A DNA stretch of 64,000 nucleotides from assembly GCA_028023455.1 (NCBI GenBank), contig JAQFVV010012396.1:9092085-9156084 (forward strand), given 5' to 3'. Within the stretch, counting starts at the first letter, position 1, and each line of letters opens with the position of its first letter. Positions 1 to 12,815 of the stretch are shown here, one piece after another. This DNA comes from Epiperipatus broadwayi (Eukaryota > Onychophora > Udeonychophora > Euonychophora > Peripatidae). Both the position numbers and the translations under genes were made by a program. The notes beneath the pieces are model-generated. The model saw only the letters and a list, made by a program, of their open reading frames with translations, searched no databases and was not told the DNA's origin.

Positions 1-2404
1 TATGATAAAGATTAAGATTGAAGACAAGACTCCAATCTAACGCTACAAATAGGCAAGGTATTGAAATTCTTAAAAAGATATCAACTTTAGAAGTTAAAAG
101 ATAGCATTGCAAGATATCAAACACATTAAAATCTAGCAATATTATACATAAACATTTGTTGCACACAGATTGGTTTGTATAATGATCACAAAAAAGCTTT
201 ACTTTAGATGGCCATTCTAATGTATGAGTGATTGCCAATGATAATCTTATGATTAACAAACATGATAAAATATAAAATGTAAAAAACTAATTAAAATAAA
301 ATGACAATGAAGTAGCATGATGTGGTAGATCAGGAAAGAAAAAAAAATAGTAAAAATAATTATGAGCTAGATGGTTTAAAAATCACAAGCTTTAAATAAG
401 AAAATCATAAGACAATAGAAATAGATTTCAATTAATGTATGTTTTCAACATAGCTTTAATAATGTATGTACATATCTGAAGTTGACATATATTCAACCAC
501 ATTTTTAGATGTAGTAGAAATGATACTAAATTAAATAATATAAACAGTCACAATCAAAAAAAAAAAAAGTTGTTAGTAAATTAAAAAAGGACAATAAGAA
601 AATTCTTCAAATTCATTGGATAAAAAAAATGTAAATGATAACATAATAATGTAAATTTAAAAAACGGAAAATATTCAGGTCTTGGTTAATAATGAAATAA
701 AATAGCTACAGAAAGATTAAAAATGAAATGAAGTCTTACACAAAAAGTTAGTGAAATGTGGCTAAAAAAAAAATATAGAAAAATAACAGAAAAAAAAAAA
801 ATGCTTTAATTTATAAAGGAAAAAAAAATCCAGACTGAGTGAAAAGAACCCAATTATGAATAAAATAATTAAGTTAATAATAGTATTAGTAGAGAGAATG
901 TCATAAGTAGCAAGCATTTATCTTTGAAAAGTGAAATAATTACAAAATAGTTTTTGCAATAATGGAAAATGGTGCATAGTTTCTGCTATAGCTAAGAAAA
1001 AGATCCCAAAAACATTAAAAAAAAAAAAACCTACAGAAAATTAAAATTTGTTGAATTATTGAAGGCAAAAAGGTTTGAAAGAATTAGTTGTCAATTAATG
1101 TGATTTGTGACTTATAATTGTTAATGTATTTTCTTTCAGAAGAAAATGAATAAATGCAATATTGAAGATGCAAGAGTATTTAGAGAAAAGTATATGTACT
1201 AAAAATACATATGCAGTGAAGAGTAGAGATGCAATATGGATAATATATCCAGGGCCATGCAGTCAGTTGGCAGCTGGATAATTATATTTTAATTAAATAA
1301 GAACAACAACAAAGCTTAAATAAAACTTCAAGAGTTTATTCAATCTGAATAATAATATTAGTAAGATATTAGTAATTTAACTTGCTAATTGCTGGTTGAG
1401 TATAAGATCACTCAGATATCTTTAAACATCGTATCTCCTTAAAACTTAATATCTATAAAGTCTCTTTAACTCAGTAGTTTATAATTCTATAATTCTCTAA
1501 GCACAATTTGTTCATGTGCATTAATTTTAGAGATAGTCCAATTAGATTATTGACTAGAGCTCTTCTTTATTAATATCCAGAACAACTTCGCTTTCAAAAG
1601 TTTATCTTTCCACTAGTTACTTTTTAGTCTTCTCTTTACTTAATTCTTCTGCAGACTTTTTATCAGCTTGGCTAATTTGCATAAAGTGAACTTTTCTTAA
1701 CATGTAAATTAGCCTATTGCTATTTTTAATAAGTTTTCTTTTTCTGCATAATTAATTATATTCTAATTCTTTTCTGGAGTATCAGATTTTCTAAGTACAC
1801 ATATACTTTTATTAATGCTTTAAATATCTATATGTATGGGAGTATGTACACACAAAAACAGAAAAAAAAAAGAAATTAGTGCTTGTTTCACTGATCTCAA
1901 AAAGATCTTTGCGAAGAAGTTGACTTAATATGTTGCTTATTGTGAGAAAAAAAGTATAGTTTATAAAAAAAAAAAGAACATCTTCGTATATTAATCTATC
2001 CTTTTAAAAAAATAATGTGATCTTATCTTCTACTTTGTTAATATGTATTGAAATATCTTTAAATGAGTATTGTTTTGATAAGAATGGAGTTAATACAGAG
2101 AATAATAAAGTTTGAGACATCAGTTTTACTGATAGTCTGGCAGTATTTGCAAACAGATAAATTAAACAAATACATCTAATTCAAAAGTAATAATTATAGG
2201 TGAAGATAATAAGGAATAAAGATACTGTATTTGGATTCCACATGAAGATGATGGCAATAGTGTCAAAGTGAACTGTTATTTTGTGGCCCATTAAATTTTT
2301 TTTTTAAAAAAAGTTAGATGAATATATTTAGCTATATTAAGATATTAAAGAGTAAATAAGAAAAAAAAAAATTATTAAAGAAATTAGGAAATAAAATTAA
2401 CTTA

Positions 2405-2640
2405 ATTGATATTAAACAGAAAAAACTCTCCATACAATAGTGACACCCTGTGCCAACCATAGTAATCAATGGAAAGCCAGAAGGCTTGTGCATAAAACCC
2501 CAATCTAATGCCTACTCATCCAATATCCCCAGACTAGTTTCTGGCTTGTGGCCTTCGTCAGTGAGGAGCTTTGGATCTGAGAGCACATGGAGAGTTTTGC
2601 CTGTTTAATAACAATTATGTGCTAGCATAAGAGATGGTTA
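2405..2640 (-). repeat. Dispersed repeat family A, copy 1
   Basis: Read on the minus strand, this segment contains a block (CTCTCAGATCCAAAGC, then CTCACTGA) and ends near TACTATGG...TATGGAGAGTTT. The same ordered blocks recur three times at 29265-30170, which defines a dispersed family. It is noticeably more G+C-rich than its surroundings. No open frame is long enough to assign a protein, so the element class is unknown. Confidence 0.6.
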
Positions 2641-2976
2641 TCATGTAATGTTTAGTGGTTTAACTTAATTGATACATGTTTAAATGTAGAGAAATCATAA
2701 AGATCTATAAAGAATAAGAAGGAAAAAAAAGACATGGTCTAATGGATACGAAAAAGGTTGTTGAATTAATATGCAGAACCCTGCTTTTTGGTAAATAACT
2801 AATATATTCTTACTTTTTAATTTAAAATAATAAGACTACACTTTGCAATTTTAAATATAGCATTTTCAATTTGGAACTTATAAACATACATGAAATATTA
2901 TAATACATTATTTATTTGCAATGATTCATTTATTTAGTTGTAGATTATTCTGCTCAATCTATAAAAATTTCTTATA

Positions 2977-5032
2977 TATATTGTAACAAGATATATATAT
3001 ATGCGTTACATTTAAATTTTAATACTTGATTGTTTTTGTAAATATCTAATACTGAATTAAAAGAACGAATGTTCAAAATGCACAAATAACGAATTATTAA
3101 TTTAATATGATTGATTTAAATATTGAAATAAGATAAGGTTTAAAAAAATTATACAGTCGAAGCAAAGATTCTAATCTTTAAATAAAATATAATAAAAAGC
3201 CTTTTGATTTTAAAAATAATGAAGAGTTTTTAATCTTAAAAATAAAAATTACAAACAAATCCTTGGGGCAAAATGACCATTGAAAAGAGATTACGAAAGA
3301 GATGAGTCGAGAAATAGAAACAAAAGACTTGCTTTTCCCGCCCAGAGATAGAGACACAAACCTCAGTGGAAAACCCAAAATCTAACCTAGCCACAAACCC
3401 AAAATCTACTTGGACACAAACCCAATAAAATATAGAGATGAAATATGTTTGATGGATCCTTGTCTTCCAGAGATAAGGTGCCTGAAGACTATAAAAAAAA
3501 AAATCCAAAGGAAATAGTTAATTAGAAAATTAGAATTTTGAATTCGTTTCGTTGTTGCTGAAAAGTTAAATAAATATTGTCACTGTCACCAAAAATGTAA
3601 TCTGTATAATCGCGCTTCCCTCAGACCGGCCGGCCGAAGGCAGCTTTCATCTCCACGGATCCCGTTTTCAGAAGTCATCGTAAATCTTCATAAATCGTCA
3701 TAAGTCTTCATAAATTTTCGCGCGAAGGAATGAGCACGGAGAAAGGAAAGTATAAATTATAAATATGAAATATAAACTCTTCAATTTAAAATCTCCGAAC
3801 TTTAAGTTTCTTTAAATATTAACTATAAACTTTCTCTCTGGAGCAAACTTGAACTTTATTTCTTATTCTTATTTTTTTTAAAATCTTGCAATGTTAAAAA
3901 TAATAGCTAAAGTTTAAAACGTAATCTCTTAAAATATGTATTGTTTTCTTTTATTTATTCATGCTTAATATCTGTTTGTAATAGGGTAGGGGTTTGCGAT
4001 TGCAAATTTAAAGATAAAAACACTTGTCGTTATTTGTGCATTATCGAATTTAAAAGGGAAAATTAGGTCAAATAATATTCGTAGTAAAAATAAGTTAAAT
4101 ATAATGAGTTATCTTAAAATGATTTTAAAACAAACAAGATTTTTTTTTAAAATTAAATTAAATAAAATGATTTAAATGTGAGTTGAGTGTAGATGGCTGC
4201 TAGACTCATTTAAATATATGTTAGTTTTAAAGGGGATTTGATTTTGGACTATTTATTTCGTAGTTGTGTCAATGCTGGTGGAGAGATATATGGACGTTTA
4301 CATCAATGTAATGTGAAGTGTGTTAGCACTTAGGGCGACGAGTCCAACTGAATGCATGACCCCAAAGAGGTAGTCATATCGTTGAAATGGACGCAGACGT
4401 ATTTCCTGCGCCATTGACCCATTCTAGCTCTATGGAGGGATTATAAGTCGGCAGATAGACCGCTCTCCCCCATACGTAGTACTTTTAAAAGATGCACATT
4501 CCTGTTCTGACGAAGGTAATGTCTCTTCTAATAATATCACGCTGTTCAGATGCACATTCCTGTCGGCATAATTCTATGCTAACATGTTCACATTGCATTG
4601 GTTGCTGATATATATCTGGAAGTGAGCGTTGGTGTGGCTGCGGACTTTTAGCCTGGAATCAAATGTTTGAAAGATTAAAAATAAAAAGTTAAAACAAAAA
4701 TAATAGTAAATAATAATGAAACAAACAATTTTTTTTATATAATTATTTTTCAAGTTTGTGTGTCATCACTTAATATAAACGTGAATAAAATCTTTGTGTG
4801 TTATTAATACTGACAGTGATTGTTTTTATTATTCTTTATTAAAAGAAATATATATAATGTTTTAAACCTCTGCTAATTCATGAGCTAGTGACTTGGGCTG
4901 ACGGTCGTGATCTTAACAGTGCGTATCTGCCTACTCTATAAATTTTCTAGGTTCAAATGCCTAGTGGCGCCCTGCACGGGAGATTACGGTAAGACTGGAA
5001 ATATCACCTAATTCCCGACCGTTATAATATAT
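2977..5032 (+). mobile_element. Solo LTR, same family as the 30.8-34.9 kb palindrome
   Basis: The element runs from TGTAACAAG at 2982 to GTTATAA ending at 5027, about 2.05 kb. Both ends match the LTR at 30844-32856, and so do several internal blocks in the same order: GTAAGTCGGCA (about 4446), TTTTAGCCT (about 4647), GAGCTAGTGACTTGGGCT (about 4882) and CAAATGCCTAG followed by GGCGCCCTG (about 4956). TATAT lies on both sides (2977-2981 and 5028-5032) and may be a 5-bp target-site duplication, but the flanks are TA-rich, so this is weak. No internal region or second LTR adjoins it, so it reads as a solo LTR left by LTR-LTR recombination. It is diverged from the palindrome copies. Confidence 0.75.
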
Positions 5033-6494
5033 ATAATTAATCCTATTAGCTACTCTGAAAGACTTTCTTAAAAAATATAAAAATTATTTTCATTGAAAAA
5101 ATATTAAGAGCAAATGTATCAAAGAGTTACAATTAAACAAAAAAAAAATAAGAAAAGTTTTTTTATATATGTGGAAATATAGCATTGCACATGCCAAATA
5201 AATAAACTAAATTATCAGGATAATATATATGTGTATCACAGATTAGTTTATCAAGTTATTACAAAACTTCTCTCTTATTTTTCTTTGTCTTTCTTATAGT
5301 TATCAAGTGGTAGATAATGATGTTGAATGATAATGTGTTAGATTTATATTACTTAAATCTCTAGGTAGAGGAAGATTTAAAGCTGTTTTAAAAAAATGTA
5401 GTAGTCAACAATGTCAGTGAGATCATGTATGAAGAAATGGAAAAGTAATTGAAAATGAATTCAAAAAATAATTGTATAATATTATGGTGGTTACTTGGAT
5501 GACATGGTAGTTCAGAAAAAAAAAGTCAATAGATCTTTATAAATAAATAAAGCAACAACACGGTAATAAAGAATACATGATATTTACAAATGAAAAAAGT
5601 GGCAAGAAGAATAGCAGTGTATAATCTGGAAAATCATAGATTCATATCACAATTATTTTAGATTAAAAAATAATAATTAACATTAAGATAAATGGTAATG
5701 AAGATTCAAGTTAAAGATGGAAAATATTAAAAAAAAAACAAATGTAACAGTAGAAAACAAAGGTTGCAGATTATAATAAAATGGCAAAAACAAAATATAA
5801 GATAAAAATATATGCAAAAAGCTTGACAACAAATTAAAGTATACAACAATAAAAGAAAAGTAATATGGATTAAAAAAAGAATGTAGTGAAATAGAAGAAT
5901 TATCAAGAAATCTTAAGTCTAATACATTTGATAATGGAATCTAATATCATAGATGGAAAAAAACAATTACAGAAATGAATCAATTGAAATATATTACAGA
6001 AAATGATAGTATTGAAAACATGAATATATAAATAAAACAAATTATAAGTTTTTTGTTTAATAGAAAAAAGAATGATAGATATGGCTGAAATAGACTGTGC
6101 AATAAGAGGATAAAATTATAAAAACTATAGCAATCTGGCAAAGTACACAAAAATATGGACCATATAATGCAGCCCATAAAAATAGAGATGCTTGTAAGCA
6201 TTAAACAAAAAAAGTTAAACTTTTCCACAACTGTGAATATAATTATATATATACATCTTAAGTTTTCTGGAGTGAATCTATCAGGATAGTAAGATAATAT
6301 GACCAAACTATGTTTATATTCTTGATATTGGTTGAAGTTTGAATTAAATCCTGTTACCATCTGCCATAATCTATAATCACATTTTTCAAAACAAAAATTG
6401 ATACAATTTTAATAAAAAAGTAAAACATTCTTTAATTTTATTTATAATTTACAAAATAAGTATTCTTACATAAAAGATAATGCAGTGTATTTAC

Positions 6495-6654
6495 CTGGAT
6501 GGTCAAAATTAAACTGTCCTTTAAATGCTTTAGTTTTTTCATCATCTGCTAATTCTTTATAAAAACTATCTTGACTAAGGCAAATAACTTGCCTCTGTTT
6601 CTGATCTACGGAATCTTGGCCCAGTCTTTCCATTATTTTCTGACATACCGAAGA
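6495..6654 (-). CDS. UCK: Uridine-cytidine kinase, exon 2
   Basis: This 160-nt exon encodes 53 residues plus one base. It begins [12 protein letters not shown], directly after the Walker A lysine, and includes CLSQDSFY, which holds the Asp that acts as catalytic base in the family, and KGQFNFDHP, part of the nucleoside-binding region. On the minus strand it follows a T-rich tract ending in AAAG (acceptor at 6655-6656). It stops at CCAG|GTAA (donor at 6493-6494), in phase 1. Uridine-cytidine kinase phosphorylates uridine and cytidine to UMP and CMP in pyrimidine salvage, in the cytosol. The first exon lies 32 kb away at 38675-38776 and joins in phase 0 to complete the P-loop. No frameshift or stop is seen. 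I cannot tell UCK1 from UCK2 on this fragment. Confidence 0.88.
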
Positions 6655-6845
6655 CTTTAAAAAAACAAACAGCAACTTTAAATTAGGAATTAATAATAAA
6701 AACAAGTAAATAATTAAATAAACAACATTAAGTTTTTAAGCTAAATATCTGCTCAAAAACTGAAGTACATAAACAATAGGTATGCTATATCCTGAGAATA
6801 TCCAAAATACCAGTCAGTCAGCAAGAAAAATTTTAAATAACAAAT

Positions 6846-7438
6846 ATGCACAGTAATTATATAACAAATATTTATTAACACTAAGAATAATAATGTAAAA
6901 AAAAAAAATAATTGAATGGTACATTAAGTCAAATATTTTCTAAAATTTATCCTGGAGTGGAGTAGACATTTTATAGGCAGGAAGTAAATCAAAATACACA
7001 TTTATATCTCTAATTCAAAACTCTCTTTAAACACAAACATGCATATAGTCCTTTTAGAAATAACTATTTTCTAGCAATCACAGATAATAAATATTTCCGT
7101 TTTTAAACAATACTCTTCAAAGTTCCATTTGAGTCCTTTCACTGCACACCATTTATTATTTTCTTAATCATAACCTCATTACTAAATTATCAATGGTTAT
7201 GGATAAATTTCTATTACTTATCTTTTAGCGATAAATATTTCTATCTGACCAGTATTTGTCGAATTTGTCTGCATAGGAGTTTATTAATTTCAATTCACTA
7301 ATTTGAATGTAAATTTTATTTATCAATCACTCTCATTATCTAAAAGTAGTTTTAAAAGGTAATAATTTTAATATTGAAATAATTAAAAGTATACAAAAAA
7401 TAAATGATCTTTATTTACCATATATTTTATAAGCACAG
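6846..7438 (-). repeat. Left (3') LTR of Gypsy relic A
   Basis: This segment aligns with 10599-10908. Both begin ATGCACAGTAATTATATAA and both share the blocks TCTATCTGAC, then GCAT-GGAGTTTATTAATTTCAA, ending near GCACAG. The pair flanks a degenerate Gypsy polyprotein read on the minus strand, so this copy is the 3' LTR. It is about 280 bp longer than its partner because of extra sequence near 6880-7190. That is either an insertion here or a deletion there. Confidence 0.6.
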
Positions 7439-7589
7439 TTTTTTCACTCTCTCTACTCTAGAAACAATTTGCCTGACATGTATAGACTCTAAGCTGCACA
7501 GGATAGCTTTCTACTTTCTTCTATTTTATATTTTTCACAGTTGTAACTTTTTTTTTTTCCATAATGGATGGCAATAACTTATAAATGAG

Positions 7590-10560
7590 TAGGAAAGGGA
7601 CAACACATTAATAACTGCTGGATTTCTATTTATTGCTGTCATTTGGGGTAAAATGTTAATTAAACATAACATCCATTCTTTAAATGCTAAACTGCTTTCT
7701 TCCCTATTCCATTACTTTCAGGGTGATAAGGTGGAGTAAGAATATGCTTAATCCCACTCATCCTGTAAGAAATTTTTAAATTTCTGCAAAATAAAATCGG
7801 TTCCATTATTCATTACTATGATCTCTGGTTACCTATGAGTAACAAATATTTCTTTGAGGACTATTATGGTGCATTCTGCACTCATATCTTTTACTAATCT
7901 GTATTCTGTCCAAGAAAATGATCCACTAATATCAGTAATATGTATCCAAGGAGTAATGGCCTTTCTCCAAGTTTCTAACCGTTAAGGTGGCATTTGAGCT
8001 GTTTGTTGACAACTAGTGCTCTTTTAACCATCAACTCAATATCACCACTTAAATTTAGCCAACATATATAGAATCGGACCAAAGCTTTCATCTTCATGAT
8101 TCCAAGATGACTTTGATGAAGACATGTGTTTTAACCTGGGGGGGGGGGTGACAAGTACACAATGTATCATAAATTCATATCCATTGCAGACTGAAAGACT
8201 ATCTCATACTTTCCAAATTGGTTTTATCACTTCCATAGGACAAGTTTTAGTGCAGCCATATTTAATGCACTTCATTAGTTAAATGTATACCTTAACTTGT
8301 TTAGTCCAATAAGTCTACTTAATTTCACTATCACCATATTCTTTCTCCTTAATGTCAAGTAAAAGGGACAAAGTTTTTTCTCAGCTGCTAAAAATACTAG
8401 AGGTGTAGGCTATTAGACATTTGCTTCCATAACGCAGATGGGAAATAACAGCTCCAACACCACATTCCGATGCATCTATTGTTATTATAACATTTTGATC
8501 ACTACAGTAATGTACCAACAGTTTATCAGATGTTAAAAGATCTTTTGCGTTTTGAAAAGCAGAATCTTGTTTACTATATTGAACTTAGTTTCTTTTTCAA
8601 AAGGTAGTATAATGGTGATAATCAATGTGACTTCCCTTTAAAAATACTTTCATAAAAGTTTGCAAGTCCCAGAAATCCCTACAAATCTTTTCTTAGCTTC
8701 TCAGCATTTTTTAATGCAGTTACCATATCTCAATTAGAATATCTTCCATTTGTGGATATGTCTAAGGAACTTTACTTCTTTAGCGAACCAAATACATTCT
8801 CAGTATTTATTCTAGCTCTCACTTTTTCCAACTTTAAGCAGACTGCATCTACATACTTTTCTATTTCTGACCTTGACTTTGCAGTAACCAAGATGTCATC
8901 CAAGAAGAAAATCATCACACTGTACATAGATTTTCACTTTGAAAATTGTGATACTATAACGCAATTTATTGCACTTATAATCCCTTATAAATAATCAGTG
9001 TCAACATTTCTGATGTTTTCTCAGTTATTGGTATCTGGTGGAATGATCTACCTTAGCAAAATAAAGTAACTTTATGCAATGATTCTAGCACTGCATATAC
9101 TTGGAACATGGTATAAACTTTTATTAGCATATTTATTCAACGTAATTCGATAATCAACACATAATCTCAAGTTCCACCTATCTTCATTATCGTAATCACT
9201 GATTAGGCCTAAGACAAATAAAACATTTTCTCTCAAGGTGAATGGCACCTTGCAAGGTTTACAAATAATAGGTAGTGTCCTTAATCAACTCTACATCCAC
9301 TGCTCATGTTCTAAACTACATTCACCTGAACTTGAACAAAGCCAAGTATCTCTTCTATATTAGTTTCTATTTGAACTCATATATCACGGAATGAATTCTT
9401 AAAGATAGAAAAGTTTCCAGCAATGGAACTAAAAACCTTATTTACTATATATAATATGAAAAATTTTATTCTTGAATTTAACTTTACTGATACTATAACT
9501 TTCCCAAATATATCTATTTTGTTTCCATTAATGTCTGTAGCAATCATATCTGTATTTTTTAAAGTGTAAATCTCTTACTTTTCACTGATTTTCATCCAAT
9601 ATCTATTAGATATCAATGACAAGTCTGCTCTGTTATCCAATTCCATCACTATCACTTTATTAGCATAAAATTTCATTTACACTCTTAGTAACTATCCTGC
9701 CCCCAGACTTCTAATCTGATATTATTTTATTAACAAGTCTGTATACCATGGATACTAAATTTCCTTTTTTTTGGCACAATTCTTACACGTTTTATTTTTG
9801 TGTTCAGTTACTATGCAAATGTCCAAGTTTACCACAACAAAAACACATTTCATCTTTTTTACCTTTACTGGGATCTGGAGTATTTTTCCTGGTTTTTTTT
9901 TTTACTCTGTAAGAGATTTTCTATAACTATTGGGCAATGCATATTCTGATGTATTATTCAGCATAGTTTCTTATGTGTCGCATTTATCAATGGCCCATAT
10001 ATAATTTAGTTCAGGACCATTGAATAATACTTTAAAATTTTTGTCTGTCATGTCTTAGAAAAATTGTCTTAATAAAACATTAATTTTAGGGCCAAATTCA
10101 CAGTCTTTAGCTAAATTTCTTAGGTCATAGTTAATGTCTTTCTCATGAGGTAAATTGCTTTCTATTTTGCAATCTCAGCCCGACTACCCATTTTGATATT
10201 CCCAAAATAAAATATCCATTCAATTTCTCAATATCTTTTTAACATAGAAGTTCGTCCACCCTTTTAGGATCAGTTAGTCTATTTTCTAGCTGTATGATAT
10301 CCTGAACCACAAAAAAAAAAAAAAATGTAGACACTTTCAGATGCTCATCATCTATTTTGTTCACGAACATGTAATATTCTTCATGTTTGATATAATTCTT
10401 CCACAAAACATCATTAATGTCAAATTCTCAAATAGTACTATTTAATACCACTGTTCTCTACTTATACTCAAGGCCTTAAATAAATCTCCAATTGTAACTA
10501 TTCTACTATTGCTTCTTTGCAAATTCTGTATGACAGTTGACATGCGCATTTTGCTATGAC
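7590..10560 (-). pseudogene. Gypsy relic A: decayed gag-pol
   Basis: This is a minus-strand Ty3/Gypsy-type LTR retrotransposon, heavily broken. From 5' to 3' (right to left) I see several pieces. A CCHC-like zinc-knuckle stretch lies near 9770-9860. A protease-like motif near 9620-9660 keeps its Asp, but the usual D-T/S-G reads D-N-R. A reverse-transcriptase block near 8830-8945 carries FLDDILV, equivalent to YxDD. An integrase core lies near 7750-7960, with an Asp-Ile motif and a second Asp-containing block that reads Asn-Asn-Gly instead of Asp-Asn-Gly. Frames are interrupted by many stops and indels, so nothing can be made from it. It lies between two LTR-like repeats. Function is assigned from motif order, not from a search. 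Confidence 0.7.
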
Positions 10561-10598
10561 CTGAGGGTACAAATCAGGCAGTTATAAAATAAATAAAT

Positions 10599-10908
10599 AT
10601 GCACAGTAATTATATAAAAAATTAATAATTTGATATTCCATTAATTCAAATAGTGGTTAGATTTCTATTATTCACTCCTTAGTGATAAACATTTCTATCT
10701 GACAATTGAACTTGCTATATTTGACTGCATGGGAGTTTATTAATTTCAACTCTAATTTGTGTAGAAATTTTATTCAATTTACTTACTATAATAATCATTG
10801 TGATTTTCTAGAGTAATTTTAACGAGAAATAATTATAATATTAAAATAATCTGTATGTTTTTACAAAATATAAATTATTTTTATGTATAATATAGTTTAT
10901 ATGCACAG
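10599..10908 (-). repeat. Right (5') LTR of Gypsy relic A
   Basis: This is the partner of 6846-7438, in the same orientation, at the gag side of the relic. It is about 310 bp long, starts ATGCACAGTAATTATATAA and ends ATGCACAG. I see no clear primer-binding site just inside it and no obvious target-site duplication outside. Confidence 0.55.
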
Positions 10909-12169
10909 ACATTCCATGTCAATATATTTAAACAATACTGCAGCCAGTGCTTGGGTCATCCCCTTAATAAAATATTTCTCTGGTATTTATAAATATTACA
11001 TCATAAATTTTAATGAGCTCTTTACATTTTTGAAATTAATATTTATACCAAATGCAGACATGATTTTATTCATATATGTATATATTGTAATGGAAGGGTC
11101 CTGGCCTTGCATAACAGCAGGCTTGATAGGCCGCCAGAGTGGGTGAGAAAGCATATCTAGGATCTAAATTTATGGACTCATACCCATTCTGATCTCACTC
11201 CTAGGAGATGATGTATTAGCACACAAACAAACATCCAAAATCTACATGTATACTCTTTTGTCCATCCTTAACTTTCGTTTAGCCCAGATATTTGGCATAG
11301 AGAGAATATGTACAATATTCTACTTCAGGGAATATTAATATTATTATCTTTATTGTGCAAGCATGTGATTGATAAATGAATAAAGAAAAATATGAACCAC
11401 AATCTTGAATTTGAAATCATGTTTAACAAACTTATTCACAATTATTATGAGAGATTATAACAAAAGCAATTTATCTGCTTAGATATGTGACTATTCTTTG
11501 ATTAGTATGGTTAATACTAATTAATCCAATCCCTCTTTTCCTCTCAAAGAATAATCATTCAAAATCAATACTAACAAAAAAATTTAAAACTTATTATTTA
11601 TATATACACTTGCTTGCTAATTTAAACTTTAGTAGAAGCGTAATTGTCTTCAATATGTTTAATGGTTAATTCATCTTAACAACATGGTGATGGTATGGGA
11701 TCCCACCTTCTACCATGATTTGTCTTTATAATGATAGAAAAAACCATTCATGTTAGAAATTATTCATCATATATATTGAAAAAAAAAAAAAACAAATAAA
11801 TGATGAAATGATTATCAACAAACAATAAATAACTGTGTAACTGTACAAGAGTTGGTATTTAATGTATAAGAATATAAAATCTTATGCTTTAACCCTGGTG
11901 ATGATTAAATTTGTCTGCAAGTTCACACCTGACCCTAAATTTTATTTCAATTTAAAAATAAGGCTAATAATGTTTTTCCCTTTACTAACATCTCAAGAAT
12001 TTATACCCCCTCAACTTATGGTAAAGGAAAATAAACAAAAAATATAGATACATAAAATATGAACATGATGTCAACCTAAAATAAATCAAGAGTATATCAA
12101 GGAAAATGTCTTAATAGGATTATATATGTTCTTATTGCTACAGTTCACGATCCATTTGGTAGGTTAGTG
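10909..12169. other. A+T-rich intronic sequence, one G+C-richer patch
   Basis: No gene is recognised. About 11090-11220 is richer in G+C than its surroundings (for example GGGTCCTGGCCTTGC and GGCCGCCAGAGTGGGTGAG) and looks like a fragment of some repeat, but I cannot name it. The open frames at 10883-11146 and 11862-12047 have no recognisable motif. Confidence 0.3.
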
Positions 12170-12815
12170 TTCTAGAATGTACATGATGGTGATCTGAATT
12201 TCTCTCTTCCATATAGCATGCCTTGAGATGTTAAGTTTACAGTGTCACCTCCAAGTACTAAAGTTGATAGTGCTTTCAGCAGATGAATGGATGCTGTGCC
12301 AATCAAATTCGGTTTCGACGTTTACAGCTCCATGGGTGACGAATCTTATCCCATGAGGTAACTCCACATTTACCAGCACATGGTTGTCTGTGTCTCTAGA
12401 TACATAGATGATCAGGGTCTGAATTCGTTGAATAACAAAGTGTTGGCTATTGAGAATCTCAAGTTAAAGTTGAACTAATTCTCCGACTCATGATTAAAAA
12501 TACTCTTGAAGTATCGAATAAATTTAAAGATAATTCTGGGATTTATGATTTAAAATCCCTTAGTTTGCCAGTTTAAATCTGTATGCTTTTATTCTAGCTT
12601 TTATCCGTATTCAACGAGACATCCTTGTTTAAGGTTTTTACTTTGATGGCTGCAGACTTCTCCATTTGAATGACAAGTTCAACTTTCCGTTTACAAGAGC
12701 TTTTGATCTGATCTTTGAGAAGATAGTTTCTATCTATATTTTGCTGATCATTCAAAACAAGATTGTTATTTTTAAATAGTGATTTGATTCTTTCAAATAG
12801 CGAATTAGACTTCAT
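12170..12815 (-). pseudogene. Coding-like remnant, unrecognised
   Basis: On the minus strand this segment has codon-like sequence spread over several frames. An open frame at 12594-12815 encodes a 73-residue Lys-rich stretch. Another frame at about 12270-12435 reads VNVELPHGIRFVTHGAVNVE and then FDWHSIHSSAESTINF, and a shifted frame continues GDTVNLTSQGMLYGREKF. Alternating hydrophobic and polar residues suggest beta-strands, as in large extracellular lipid-transfer-type proteins, but that is only an impression. Stops and shifts between the pieces make a broken gene or retrocopy more likely than a set of exons, since I see no convincing splice sites. It lies inside UCK intron 1, on the same strand. 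Confidence 0.35.

Larger units (their letters stand above)
1..6494 (-). other. UCK intron 2 (partial), A+T-rich
   Basis: This is sequence downstream, on the minus strand, of the donor site that ends UCK exon 2. I looked for the next UCK exon (the conserved block after FNFDHP) and did not recognise it, so the intron probably runs past the left edge. It contains a dispersed-repeat copy near 2405-2640 and a solo LTR at 2982-5027. The rest (1-2400 and 5033-6494) is A+T-rich with A-runs and short TA repeats. The longest open frames there, such as 5980-6360 on the minus strand, are low-complexity and hydrophobic and resemble no gene. Confidence 0.5.

Noticed and set aside
5980-6360. 126-codon minus-strand frame
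   Set aside because: Hydrophobic low-complexity sequence. It does not match the expected next UCK exon and no splice sites fit.
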